The notes under the pieces: generated by a model
The model's input: the letters and a program-made list of their open reading frames with translations, nothing else
The model's database searches: none
Told to the model about the DNA's origin: nothing
Shown here: positions 17,133-26,000 of the stretch, piece after piece
How the letters are laid out: each line of letters begins with the position of its first letter
Numbering within the stretch: position 1 is the first letter of the stretch
NCBI GenBank assembly: GCA_040880525.1
Contig: JBBDIG010000023.1
Coordinates: 1-33,853 of the forward strand
Source: Bacteroidia bacterium
GTDB taxonomy: Bacteria; Bacteroidota; Bacteroidia; CAILMK01; JBBDIG01
Direction: 5' to 3'
DNA length: 33,853 nt
Translations under genes and position numbers: made by a program

Positions 17133-18953
17133 TCAATTCATAATATCGCCCCGCAACAACCGGTAGCGCTTCCGGGCCTCCACAGCGTAAATGCTGTCAG
17201 GATGTTTCAGGATGAGTTTCTCGTATAGCTCCTTAGCTTTTTCATTGTTGTTAAGCGAGTTTTGGTAGATGGTTGCGGCTTTAAAGAGCGCATCATCCGC
17301 AAGAATGTCATCTCCGAACAGCGTATACACCTTAGCATAATACTCTACAGCTTCCTGAAATTTCCGTTGCCTGGAGCGAATATTTCCACGCCTGTAATGT
17401 ATTTCGTCTGTGAGGCTGTGGCCGGGGAATTTTAGCAGGATCGTATCAAACTTCGCTTCAGCCGTTGCAAACTTGTTCTGGAAGAAATTGAAATCCGCTT
17501 CCGCAAACAGTTTTAGCGGAACATCGGTGGTGTCGAGCCCGAGGTTATCGGTTATCGTCATAGAAAGCTGCAGCGCGTCATTGGAGATCAGTTCAGATGT
17601 AGAGCCTTTCAGCACGTCCAACTGCGCTTTGGCCCATTCAAATTCACCACGGTAAAAGGACAGTCTTGCATCCTTGAATTTCGCCATTGAGCCGAGCGGA
17701 TGATCCTTGAAATCCTGCTGCACTTGTTTATAAAGCAGGGCAGCTTCCCAAATATCGTTCGCCATTACCATGTAATCCGCTTTGGCAATTTTGGCTTCCG
17801 CCTTTGTAAATCTATCCAGCGAAAGTCCCTCAATCACCGGGTCAATGTAGTTGATCGCCTCCTCCGGCTCATCAAGATAAACCGCTTTGATCTTTGCGTT
17901 ATTCATGACGGCTTCAGCCCAAATTGCATCGCGCGCATGATAGTCCTGCAGAAAATCTTCGTATGCCGCCACCAGTCCGGTGAGGTCTTCTCTGCTATAG
18001 TTATTGAGTTTTGTAATGCGGTCATAGCGTATCCTGAGAAATCCGCGCTTTGCCGCCTGGTAATAATACCCCTCTTCGCCCAGGCTTGCGATGTATGTAT
18101 AAATATCTTCGGCTACATCGTAAGCACCATTGCTCATCGCAATTTCAGCAAGTGGCAACAGGCGTTCTCCCTGCTCCTTCATCCGCCTGTCCAACGCTTT
18201 AAGCTGCACAAGCGCTGCCCGGAAATCTTTTTTCTGTACGAAAAGCCAGCTAAGCAATTCTGTTAGTTGCCGGCTGTTGGGTTCACTTTGTACCTTCTTC
18301 AATAAGATCACCCGGAGTTCCTCATAGTTCTGGTCGTCCACTACCAGATCCTGCAGGTTGTTTTGCATGGATTCCAAATACCCGGGGCTTTCCCGAAGCA
18401 TATTCAGATGCTCCTCCATCATTTTCTCTAAATCTCCCTGCTGCTGATAAAGCGTGGCAAGCTGCACCGCCAATAGGTTCTTATCGCGCATCAACTGTCG
18501 CGCTTTCAGGTAAGCCTGGATGGCATATTCGGTTTTCTGCCTGCGGATAAAAGCGTTGGCCACCCGTGAAATTTTGCCCATATCAACCGTCAGTTCATTG
18601 ATGGCCTCGGTATAGGCTTCCTCGCTTTTCTTTTTATCTCCGGCCTGCTCATAAACATAACCCAGATCTACATAATAGCCGGGATTTTCAGGATGTTTAC
18701 GTGTCAGCTTTTTCAATGATTTTTCCGCTTCGTCATATTCGCGAAGCTTCATCATTGTATTAAAATAATAATCGTAGAGATAATTGCTTTCGGAATTTTT
18801 CCAAAAAAGCTTTTCAAACATCGGGAGCGCTTTGTCAAATTCTCCTTCCTGGTAATGCTGGATTGCAAGCTGTTCTTCGGTATCCTGTGCAATGATGGGT
18901 GCGGTGGTCGCTGCAAAAACAAGGAACAGGATAATAGATGATATTTTCTTCAT
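17133..18953 (-). CDS. Exported TPR-repeat protein
   Basis: The 606-residue protein has a Sec signal peptide (MKKISSIILFLVFAATTAPIIAQ) and many tetratricopeptide repeats along its whole length, e.g. AIQHYQEGEFDKALPMFEKLF, NPGYYVDLGYVYEQAGDKKKSEEAY and ALFKAATIYQNSLNNNEKAKELYEKL. The last ~150 residues resemble BamD/YbgF-type TPRs (FPGHSLTDEIHYRRGNI). No lipobox is visible, so it is probably periplasmic and acts as a scaffold, perhaps in envelope assembly. It lies 40 bp after the DUF4837 lipoprotein gene, in the same direction, and is likely in its operon. Confidence 0.85.
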   Translation of the reverse strand: MKKISSIILFLVFAATTAPIIAQDTEEQLAIQHYQEGEFDKALPMFEKLFWKNSESNYLYDYYFNTMMKLREYDEAEKSLKKLTRKHPENPGYYVDLGYVYEQAGDKKKSEEAYTEAINELTVDMGKISRVANAFIRRQKTEYAIQAYLKARQLMRDKNLLAVQLATLYQQQGDLEKMMEEHLNMLRESPGYLESMQNNLQDLVVDDQNYEELRVILLKKVQSEPNSRQLTELLSWLFVQKKDFRAALVQLKALDRRMKEQGERLLPLAEIAMSNGAYDVAEDIYTYIASLGEEGYYYQAAKRGFLRIRYDRITKLNNYSREDLTGLVAAYEDFLQDYHARDAIWAEAVMNNAKIKAVYLDEPEEAINYIDPVIEGLSLDRFTKAEAKIAKADYMVMANDIWEAALLYKQVQQDFKDHPLGSMAKFKDARLSFYRGEFEWAKAQLDVLKGSTSELISNDALQLSMTITDNLGLDTTDVPLKLFAEADFNFFQNKFATAEAKFDTILLKFPGHSLTDEIHYRRGNIRSRQRKFQEAVEYYAKVYTLFGDDILADDALFKAATIYQNSLNNNEKAKELYEKLILKHPDSIYAVEARKRYRLLRGDIMN

Positions 18954-18993
18954 AAAACTTTTATACGCTTAGGCGCTGTGCTACTTGCTTATT

Positions 18994-20139
18994 TCATTCC
19001 ACTTTCAGGGTGGAGAAAATAATTTCGAGGCGCTTGATAAAAGGCAATTTTGCCTGATCAGGAGCATAAACGAATCCATCCAACGTGATCACCCTGTTGT
19101 TCTTTTCATCCAGCAATGTGAAATTGGTAAAGGGGCCGCCCATAAAATCACCTTCCACGCGCCAATGGCCACGATTGATCACGACCGGCAGATCGTTGAG
19201 CGTAGACCGGCTCATGGCAGGCTCTATTATCGGCTCCGTTTGCATATAAGAAGTATCCGTAGGCCCCGGCACGAAAGCCTCTCCTACCTTGTTCCGAAGG
19301 TTTATTATATAAGACTGCGTTAATTGTTCCTCGCTCGTGTAATCCTGGGTATACACCAGAATATTGTTGGCCACATTCCGCGTATCATTCCGAATCCAGA
19401 AAAAGGTTTTCAACCCGGTTTGCAACAGTTTATCTTCCTCCTCCTGGTCACTAAGCTCTTTTGCTACTCTGTAAATGGCGGGAATCTTCAACTGAACACC
19501 CAGGGCGCTCCTTAGCTGCTCTGTCTTTTCATTTTGTCCACGTTCAGGATATATAATGCTATACACGCGCTGCCGCTCGTTTCGGTCAAACATGTTGAGC
19601 AGCAGCCTTTTATTCTGCCGGAGAGTTTCCAGGATTTCGTTTTCATTTTGTGCAGGAATATAGGCCAGTTGCTGAGGCCGGGCCCACAAATTTTTGTCCG
19701 TCAATATTCCCCGGCCCTCCATAGCTTCTGCTACGCTTTCCTGCGAAAACACCTCCAGCATCACGCCCATAGCATCATCATTTGCGCGGCTGGAAAGAAA
19801 GAGCAAATTAGCCTGGCGCTTTTGCAAACCACTGAATGCATCAGCCGTAAGAAAGGAAGGCTTTAGTGAAGATTCTTTGGAAACCAGCCCCGAAAAAGGA
19901 TCATGCAAAATTTCACTGAGCGATTGCCTGAATTCCGGAGTGTTCAGTTCATCATCCACCACGATGAGGTAGGTAAACTCAGTCCCGGTAGCGCTTGCAA
20001 GCGACCGTTCATTTGAGTCTCTTTCCTGCTGCCCGGTAGCGGTTTGTTTGCCATCCCCATTTTGCTCCTTGCATTGGGAAACGGATATGGCCAGCAAAAG
20101 ACAAAAAATATAGTAAGCCGGTTTAATAAAATTGTTCAT
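18994..20139 (-). CDS. DUF4837 family lipoprotein
   Basis: I choose the ATG at 20139 (MNNFIKPAYYIFCLLLAISV), which gives a lipoprotein signal with lipobox SVSQC; the upstream 13 codons precede it without family character. The mature protein has a flexible Gln/Ser-rich linker and a conserved body ending RGHWRVEGDFMGGPFTNFTLLDEKNNRVITLDGFVYAP, recognisable as the DUF4837 C-terminus. The family is nearly restricted to Bacteroidota and has no known function. It is followed 40 bp downstream by a TPR protein, which suggests a shared envelope role. Confidence 0.85.
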   Translation of the reverse strand: MNNFIKPAYYIFCLLLAISVSQCKEQNGDGKQTATGQQERDSNERSLASATGTEFTYLIVVDDELNTPEFRQSLSEILHDPFSGLVSKESSLKPSFLTADAFSGLQKRQANLLFLSSRANDDAMGVMLEVFSQESVAEAMEGRGILTDKNLWARPQQLAYIPAQNENEILETLRQNKRLLLNMFDRNERQRVYSIIYPERGQNEKTEQLRSALGVQLKIPAIYRVAKELSDQEEEDKLLQTGLKTFFWIRNDTRNVANNILVYTQDYTSEEQLTQSYIINLRNKVGEAFVPGPTDTSYMQTEPIIEPAMSRSTLNDLPVVINRGHWRVEGDFMGGPFTNFTLLDEKNNRVITLDGFVYAPDQAKLPFIKRLEIIFSTLKVE

Positions 20140-20328
20140 AACGCTTTTGAGGATTAATAACGAAATCACGGATGCCATCCAATATATTCAGCTCCGGATA
20201 TTTTTCATAGCCTGTCGTTTTCATAACTGCCATTTTTAATCATATTTTGAATAAAATGTTTGAAAAAATAACAGTGCAGGCCGGTTTCGTAAATACTAAT
20301 ATTCCTGGTGCTTAATGGAAGTCCCTTT

Positions 20329-20745
20329 TTAATCGGTCTCCTTCCGGTCATCCGTTTTCTCTGTAGCAAGCCGGAAAAATAAAAGGGACAGGAAGAAAGT
20401 GAGCGGGCCAAAAATGATGGTTTCCCATGTGTTCTCGGCCAAAATGTTTCCAATGGTATTCAGCGCAAAAAGTATGGCGAATATCCAAAACAGTATTTTC
20501 AGTGATTTTTTTGAGAAAAGTGGTTTCAGGTATCCGGCATGCATGGCAACCACGGCAATAATGAGGAGATTGATCACTATGGAAAGGAATTCAAAAACAT
20601 ACATTTCCTTAGCCGTTTCCAGCCGTCCACCCCAAACCACCTGATACGGAACAAGGCCGAATAACACGAGCAGGTAAAAGCCAATAACGAGCACCAATAT
20701 TAGTATAATGGCATTGCCGGCAAGCCTGGCGCTGATTGCTTTCAT
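20329..20745 (-). CDS. Small four-helix membrane protein, function unknown
   Basis: This 138-residue protein has four strongly hydrophobic segments (about 9-30, 50-68, 82-100 and 105-124), a short hydrophilic loop (WGGRLETAKEMYVFE) and a charged C-terminal tail (ATEKTDDRKETD). It resembles the small integral membrane proteins often annotated as hypothetical in Bacteroidota and Firmicutes, but I cannot assign a named family. It is transcribed divergently from guaB. The coding character is convincing from membrane periodicity and length. Confidence 0.7.
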   Translation of the reverse strand: MKAISARLAGNAIILILVLVIGFYLLVLFGLVPYQVVWGGRLETAKEMYVFEFLSIVINLLIIAVVAMHAGYLKPLFSKKSLKILFWIFAILFALNTIGNILAENTWETIIFGPLTFFLSLLFFRLATEKTDDRKETD

Positions 20746-20892
20746 GTTTGTACCTTCTTGGATTGATAATGTGGATGATTGCGCGAATGTCAGCAGAAAA
20801 TTCTTGTAACGGTTTAAAAGAAAAACATTTCATTATCCCTTGCCACTTCACCCTTCTTTAAAAAATCTATGCTATGAAGTTCATCCAAACAT

Positions 20893-20910
20893 TGCCTAAT
20901 TTTGCACCGC
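20893..20910 (+). promoter_or_regulatory. -7 promoter element of guaB
   Basis: TAATTTTG at 20897-20904 is an exact TAnnTTTG match within TGCCTAATTTTGCACCGC, the same 18-mer as at the pruA promoter (9066-9083). No good -33 TTTG is present at the usual distance. The predicted leader to the ATG at 20944 is ~33 nt. Confidence 0.6.
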
Positions 20911-20943
20911 AAATAGGTCTTTATTATTTAAGCCATTTGCAAC

Positions 20944-22416
20944 ATGACAAATTCCAATGAAAAATTCGTAAGCCAGGGATTGACTTACGATGACGTGCTG
21001 GTTGTTCCGGCATATTCCCAGGTACTCCCGTATCAGGTAGATCTCACCACCCGCCTCACCACAAACATTACCATTAATATTCCCATCGTTTCGGCTGCTA
21101 TGGATACAGTAACCGAATATGCGCTGGCCATCGCCATTGCACGGGAAGGGGGATTGGGCTTTATTCATAAAAATATGAGCATAGCCCGGCAAGCCGATGA
21201 AGTAAGAAAGGTAAAGCGCTCTGAAAGCGGGATGATCAAAGATCCGATCACGCTTTCGAAAGATGCGCGGCTCTCTGAGGCCGTAGAGATAATGCGCGAG
21301 AATAAGATCGGAGGTATTCCTATTGTGGATAAAGACGAAATTCTGGTCGGCATCCTCACCAACCGCGATCTGAGGTTTGAAAAAGACCTCACGCGCAACG
21401 TTTCAGAGATCATGACCAAAGAAAATCTGGTTACCGCACCGGAAGGCATTGATCTCAAGGAAGCAGAGCAACTTCTTCAGCAATATAAAATAGAGAAGTT
21501 ACCGGTGGTAACCGGAGAAGGTAAACTCATCGGCCTGGTAACTTTCAAGGATATAAAGAAAGTTAAGGATCACCCTCGTGCCTGTAAAGATCATTTTGGC
21601 AGGCTGCGGGTAGGCGCGGCCATTGGCGTAACGCCTGATATGCTGGAACGCGTACAGGCGCTGATAAAAGCGAGCGTGGATGTTGTTTCTCTGGATACGG
21701 CTCACGGAAACAGCAAGGGCGTAATTGAAGCAGTGAAACAACTCCGGGAAAATTTTCCGGACCTTGAGATCATAGCCGGAAACGTAGCCACCGCAGATGC
21801 GGCCGTCAACCTGGCTCAGGCGGGTGCAAATGCTGTAAAGGTAGGCGTGGGTCCGGGCTCCATTTGTACCACACGCATTATAGCGGGCATCGGGTATCCG
21901 CAGCTTTCAGCCATCATCGAATGCGTCCGGGCGCTGGTGCCCTATAATATTCCGGTAATCGCAGACGGTGGCATTCGCTATTCCGGAGATATTGTAAAAG
22001 CTATTGTTGGCGGAGCAAGCACCATAATGGCTGGTTCGCTGTTCGCTGGGGTTGAAGAGGCTCCCGGAGAAACCGTAATCAATGAGGGGCGGAAATTTAA
22101 GCTTTACCGGGGAATGGGTTCCGTAGAGGCCATGAAGGAAGGATCGGGCGACCGCTATTTTCAGGATCCGGAAGATGAGATCAAAAAGCTCGTGGCCGAA
22201 GGGATCGTTGGGAGAATGCCGTTTAAAGGTAGCCTGAGTGAGGTAATGTATCAATACATCGGTGGCCTGCGGGCTGGAATGGGCTATTGCGGAGCGGCAA
22301 CCATTGAGGATCTCATGCAAAACAAGTTTGTGCTCATTACTTCAGCCGGGATCAGAGAAAGCCATCCCCATGACGTTACAATCGTAAAAGAAGCTCCGAA
22401 CTACAGCCCTCACTGA
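20944..22416 (+). CDS. guaB: Inosine-5'-monophosphate dehydrogenase
   Basis: This 490-residue protein has the standard IMPDH layout. The N-terminal barrel part ([18 protein letters not shown]...[24 protein letters not shown]) is followed by two CBS domains (~95-215), then the barrel resumes with [29 protein letters not shown] and the catalytic loop [15 protein letters not shown], with the nucleophile Cys308. The phosphate-binding site ([24 protein letters not shown]) and the flap ([10 protein letters not shown]) are present. It converts IMP to XMP with NAD+, the committed step of GMP synthesis. CBS domains in this family bind ATP/GTP for allosteric control. The gene is monocistronic. Confidence 0.97.
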   Translation: MTNSNEKFVSQGLTYDDVLVVPAYSQVLPYQVDLTTRLTTNITINIPIVSAAMDTVTEYALAIAIAREGGLGFIHKNMSIARQADEVRKVKRSESGMIKDPITLSKDARLSEAVEIMRENKIGGIPIVDKDEILVGILTNRDLRFEKDLTRNVSEIMTKENLVTAPEGIDLKEAEQLLQQYKIEKLPVVTGEGKLIGLVTFKDIKKVKDHPRACKDHFGRLRVGAAIGVTPDMLERVQALIKASVDVVSLDTAHGNSKGVIEAVKQLRENFPDLEIIAGNVATADAAVNLAQAGANAVKVGVGPGSICTTRIIAGIGYPQLSAIIECVRALVPYNIPVIADGGIRYSGDIVKAIVGGASTIMAGSLFAGVEEAPGETVINEGRKFKLYRGMGSVEAMKEGSGDRYFQDPEDEIKKLVAEGIVGRMPFKGSLSEVMYQYIGGLRAGMGYCGAATIEDLMQNKFVLITSAGIRESHPHDVTIVKEAPNYSPH

Positions 22417-22442
22417 TCCTGGGAATGCAGGATATTTCCGAA

Positions 22443-22865
22443 TTACATCATGATATGATATCCCCGCGAAATGGCCGTATCATTCTCGGAATGGTCTGAT
22501 GCCTCTACTCTCAGTATCAGGTCGCTGTGAATGGGGACCGAAATAATGTAAAAGGTATCCACCTCAGCGGAGGCTGCATCAAAATGATAATGCGCATGAA
22601 AGATCTCTGAATCGTCATTTGTGCGGGTAATCGCTACCGCCACATCATGTACGGTTTCATTATCCGTAATGACTGCATGAATATGCATAGTATCGCCATT
22701 TTCAAAAGTCGCCCCCTCTATCGGTTGCACAAGGTTCAGTGTGGGCTTTTCCGTGTCTACCTGTGGATCGTCTTTTTTATCATCATCATTATTATTATCT
22801 TTTTTGCATGCAGTGCCCAGGGAAAGCATTAAAAGAGCTAACAAAAGGAAAGTGGTATTTTTCAT
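22443..22865 (-). CDS. Small Ig-like lipoprotein with His-rich strand
   Basis: This 140-residue protein has a lipoprotein signal with lipobox LGTAC (Cys20), an Asn/Asp/Lys linker (DNNNDDDKKDD) and a domain opening EKPTLNLVQPIEGATFENGDTMHI, typical of the extracellular Ig-like lipoprotein domains common in Bacteroidota. Several His residues cluster in EIFHAHYHFDAA and VPIHSD, and might bind metal; that is speculation. No enzymatic motif is seen. DUF4625-like is one possible assignment but the match is weak. It lies downstream of the giant protease gene on the same strand, with a hairpin between them. Confidence 0.75.
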   Translation of the reverse strand: MKNTTFLLLALLMLSLGTACKKDNNNDDDKKDDPQVDTEKPTLNLVQPIEGATFENGDTMHIHAVITDNETVHDVAVAITRTNDDSEIFHAHYHFDAASAEVDTFYIISVPIHSDLILRVEASDHSENDTAISRGYHIMM

Positions 22866-22896
22866 CGTTTAATTTTAAAAATTAACTATTGGATTT

Positions 22897-22904
22897 CAAA
22901 AATA
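22897..22904 (-). promoter_or_regulatory. -7 promoter element of the lipoprotein gene
   Basis: On the minus strand this reads TATTTTTG, an exact match to TAnnTTTG, about 31 bp upstream of the ATG at 22865. No TTTG -33 box is evident. Confidence 0.4.
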
Positions 22905-22961
22905 CAGAAACAGAATAATCCGGAAATTAATTCAGTGGTTTAGCATTTAAAATAAACCCCG

Positions 22962-22995
22962 GAACGCCCTTCCGGCTATTGCCCGAAGGACGTTC
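22962..22995 (-). terminator. Hairpin downstream of the giant protease gene
   Basis: Arms 22962-22972 and 22985-22995 pair over 5+5 bp with one internal mismatch and a 12-nt loop. It lies ~16 bp past the stop of the minus-strand gene at 23012. The following U-tract is weak, so it may be an attenuator or an mRNA-stabilising hairpin rather than a strong terminator. Confidence 0.4.
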
Positions 22996-23011
22996 TGAGG
23001 AAAAGGCTATG

Positions 23012-26000
23012 CTATCGCACAACAAGAAGTTTATGATAAGAAACCGCTGCATTGATCCTGACCCGCACCACATACAGGCCCTGCTTTAAATCTCCAATAT
23101 CAATGGGTCCCTGATTGTTGTGGCGTTTAACGATAGTTCCTTTCCCGTCAATGAATTCTACAACACCCTCCCCTTTCGAGGCCTCCCAGGTAATGTTCAC
23201 TTCATCACCGGCAGGATTTGGATAAATGCGAACCTGCGACCCTTTCGCCTCCCGAATGGCTGATTCAGAACTGCCTTCAACGGAATGTAGCATTACAACA
23301 GATCCAGCGCCAGCCATCCCTTCGATGAATTTCACGTAATCATTCTCATTGTCCGGTATCAACATGGGGCTGTAGGCCAGGTTAAAGATATAGACCGCTC
23401 CCGCACTGCCACCTCTGGAGTCATCTCCTTTTGCCCCTACTATCGCGAAGTTGTTGGAAATGCCAACAGTGAAACCAAAATCGTCAAGAAATTTAGGGCT
23501 TGGAGCCGTCATTTTTCTGTCCTGAATCCATGAAGTGCCGCTACGGACGAATAAATAAGAAGAGCCGCTACGCAGTCCATTGGGTTCATCCAGGTAAACG
23601 CCAACCAAAGCAGAATCCGTTTCAAGGCTGATAGCCGATCCGAATTGTTCACCTGCACCGGCATCATCCGAAACGAACCTGGCTTGCTGGCTCCAGGTGG
23701 TTCCATTCCTGGAAAAGATATAGACGGAACCTGCATTTGTTGCCGGAGAGTCTACGCCTATGGCACCTACCATTGCATCGTCTCCATGAATGCTGACGCT
23801 GTATCCAAAGCTGTCTTTAAGGTTGGCATTTGATGCAAGAAGCTTAGCCTGCTGGCTCCAGGTTGTTCCATTTCGATTAAAAATATAGGCGGAACCGCTG
23901 TGGGTTCCGTTATCATTATTACGGTGCGCACCTACAATGGCATCCGTTTCCGTCAGATCCACAGAAAAACCGAAATAATCATTCGCCCAACCGTCTGCTG
24001 CTGTAAGCTTGGTTTGCAGCTCCCAATCTCCGTTTCCGTTGCGGAAGAAGAGATAGGCCGAACCGGATTGCGGGCCCTTGTCATCATCTCCCAGTGCGCC
24101 TACAATGGCATAGTCGCCAGAAATTCCGACACTGTAACCATACCAGTCGCCAGTCTGATTGTCTGCAGGGATGATCCTGGCCTTTTGCGTCCAGTGAACT
24201 CCCTGCCGCTCGAAGATGTACGCTGCACCGCTAAAGTTGCCGCTGTCATTAACCTCAGGGGCGCCCACAATGGCATATTTATCCGAAATGGCTACGGATG
24301 ATCCAAACTTATCCTTCGCAGTGCTATCACTTGCAAATATTTTGGCTTGCTGCTTCCAATCTCCATTGTCATTGAAAAGAATATAAACGGCCCCTTTATG
24401 ATTGCTGGTTCTTGGAGCAGATGCAATGGCATAATCACCATGAATATCTACGGCATACCCAAGAAAGTTTCCTGCTGCAAGGGGTAGTATCTCCAGCGTC
24501 CCGAGGTCATAACTCACATCGAAGTTTTCAGAAATAAGGGCGCCCGGCACCACCTTATGAATGCCTTCCGAGGTTCCTGTGATCATGGTTATTGGCAATA
24601 GTCCCGTAACGGAATCGTCTGGCGGAGCATAAGCATCAAGTGAATCTATGATCACCACCACATCTGCACCACCTGAATCGGGCAGGGTACTGTTGTTAAC
24701 CAATGGCCTTCCGTTTACCAGCGGACGCCCGTTAACGAGCGCTCTCCCGTTCACCAGCGCCCTGGCGTTCACAAGGGCTCTCGCGTTTACAAGAGGCCTT
24801 GCACTCACCAACGCAGCAGAGTCAGGATTATCCTGATATTGAAAAATTGAAGCTAATGCTACATCAATAATTTGCAGGGTATCAGGCACAACGTTGTTGA
24901 CCAGAGGCCGGCCATTGACCAGGGGCCTTCCATTTACCAATGCGCGTGCGCTCACCAGAAATGTCAGGTCCTGAATGTCAGAATTCACGAGCGGGCGGCC
25001 ATTAACGAGCGCCCGGCCATCCACCAGCGCAAATGCATTTTCCACCAGGTTGCTCTGATGTTCATGGATAAGGTTATTACGGAATGTTTCCCGCTCAGCA
25101 GAATCAATATTTGATTCATCATAGATATAAATGAAATTAAAAGCTCCAATCGGATCACGAAAATCCAGAGTTAAATTTTCGGGCTTTATGAGCACCGGCA
25201 GCTTTTCAATGGTCAGCAGTCCATCAAAGAATTGATATTCAAAAACTACGGATGTATCCGTACTGTTGGTATCATCCAGGTAAGGCCTGATAAAATATAT
25301 TCCGGTATTGCTGGTGCTGACGGCTGGTGTGAGGAACATCAGGCTGTCAAGGCCCAGGTCGGACAGTGAGTAAGCGGTGCTGTCCATCGGAATTCCATCC
25401 ACCGTTATTGAAGCCCTAAACTCAGGCAACTTCTCACCGAATTTTTTAGCTGTGTCATTAGCCGTTATTGCAATTGTATGCTTCACCGAATTGAAAAAAC
25501 GGAGGGTATCAGAACTTCCACCATCCAGACCGCTGGGGGAGAATGGCGGATTATATACATGCACACCCGGATTTCCCAGGAAAGGCGGAACCGTTGCAGT
25601 CAACTGAGTCTCGTTCAGAAAGGCTGTAGGCAGCGTATCGCCCTGAAGCAATACTTTGGATTGCGGAGAAAAATACTCCCCTTCTAAGTTGAGAACAAAG
25701 GGCTGCGTTCCCGGCACCTTTGAAGTATCATAGGCCAGTTCTGACAGGGTAGGAATGGGTGTACCTAAAGTAAACATAGCTGCCTGCGCATTTACAAATC
25801 CATTTCCGGTCTGAAAGTCGAAACCCGGAGCATCCATATCAATGGCGGTGGAGCTTAAAAGTGTGCGCATTTGAGTTGCGCTAAATGAATCATTGTAAAA
25901 TTTATGCTTCGCCTGCATTAGGAGAGCCGCAACGCCCGCTGCATGAGGCGCTGCCGCTGAAGTCCCGAAAAAGTTAGGGAAGGCATCATTGTCTATGTTG

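Noticed and set aside
20205-20453. 82-residue minus-strand ORF overlapping the small membrane protein gene
   Set aside because: It overlaps the end of the better-supported four-helix protein in another frame, and its composition is not protein-like.
22416-22433. Hairpin right after the guaB stop (6-bp stem)
   Set aside because: The stem is short, the loop is six bases and no T-run follows, so it is not convincing as a terminator.
24648-24836. Plus-strand ORF with a repetitive Leu/Thr/Phe pattern
   Set aside because: It is the antisense of the LVN-repeat array in the giant protease gene.
24692-25030. CRISPR-like direct repeats with an 18-bp period
   Set aside because: The units are contiguous, in frame and conserved at amino-acid rather than nucleotide level; no spacers exist.
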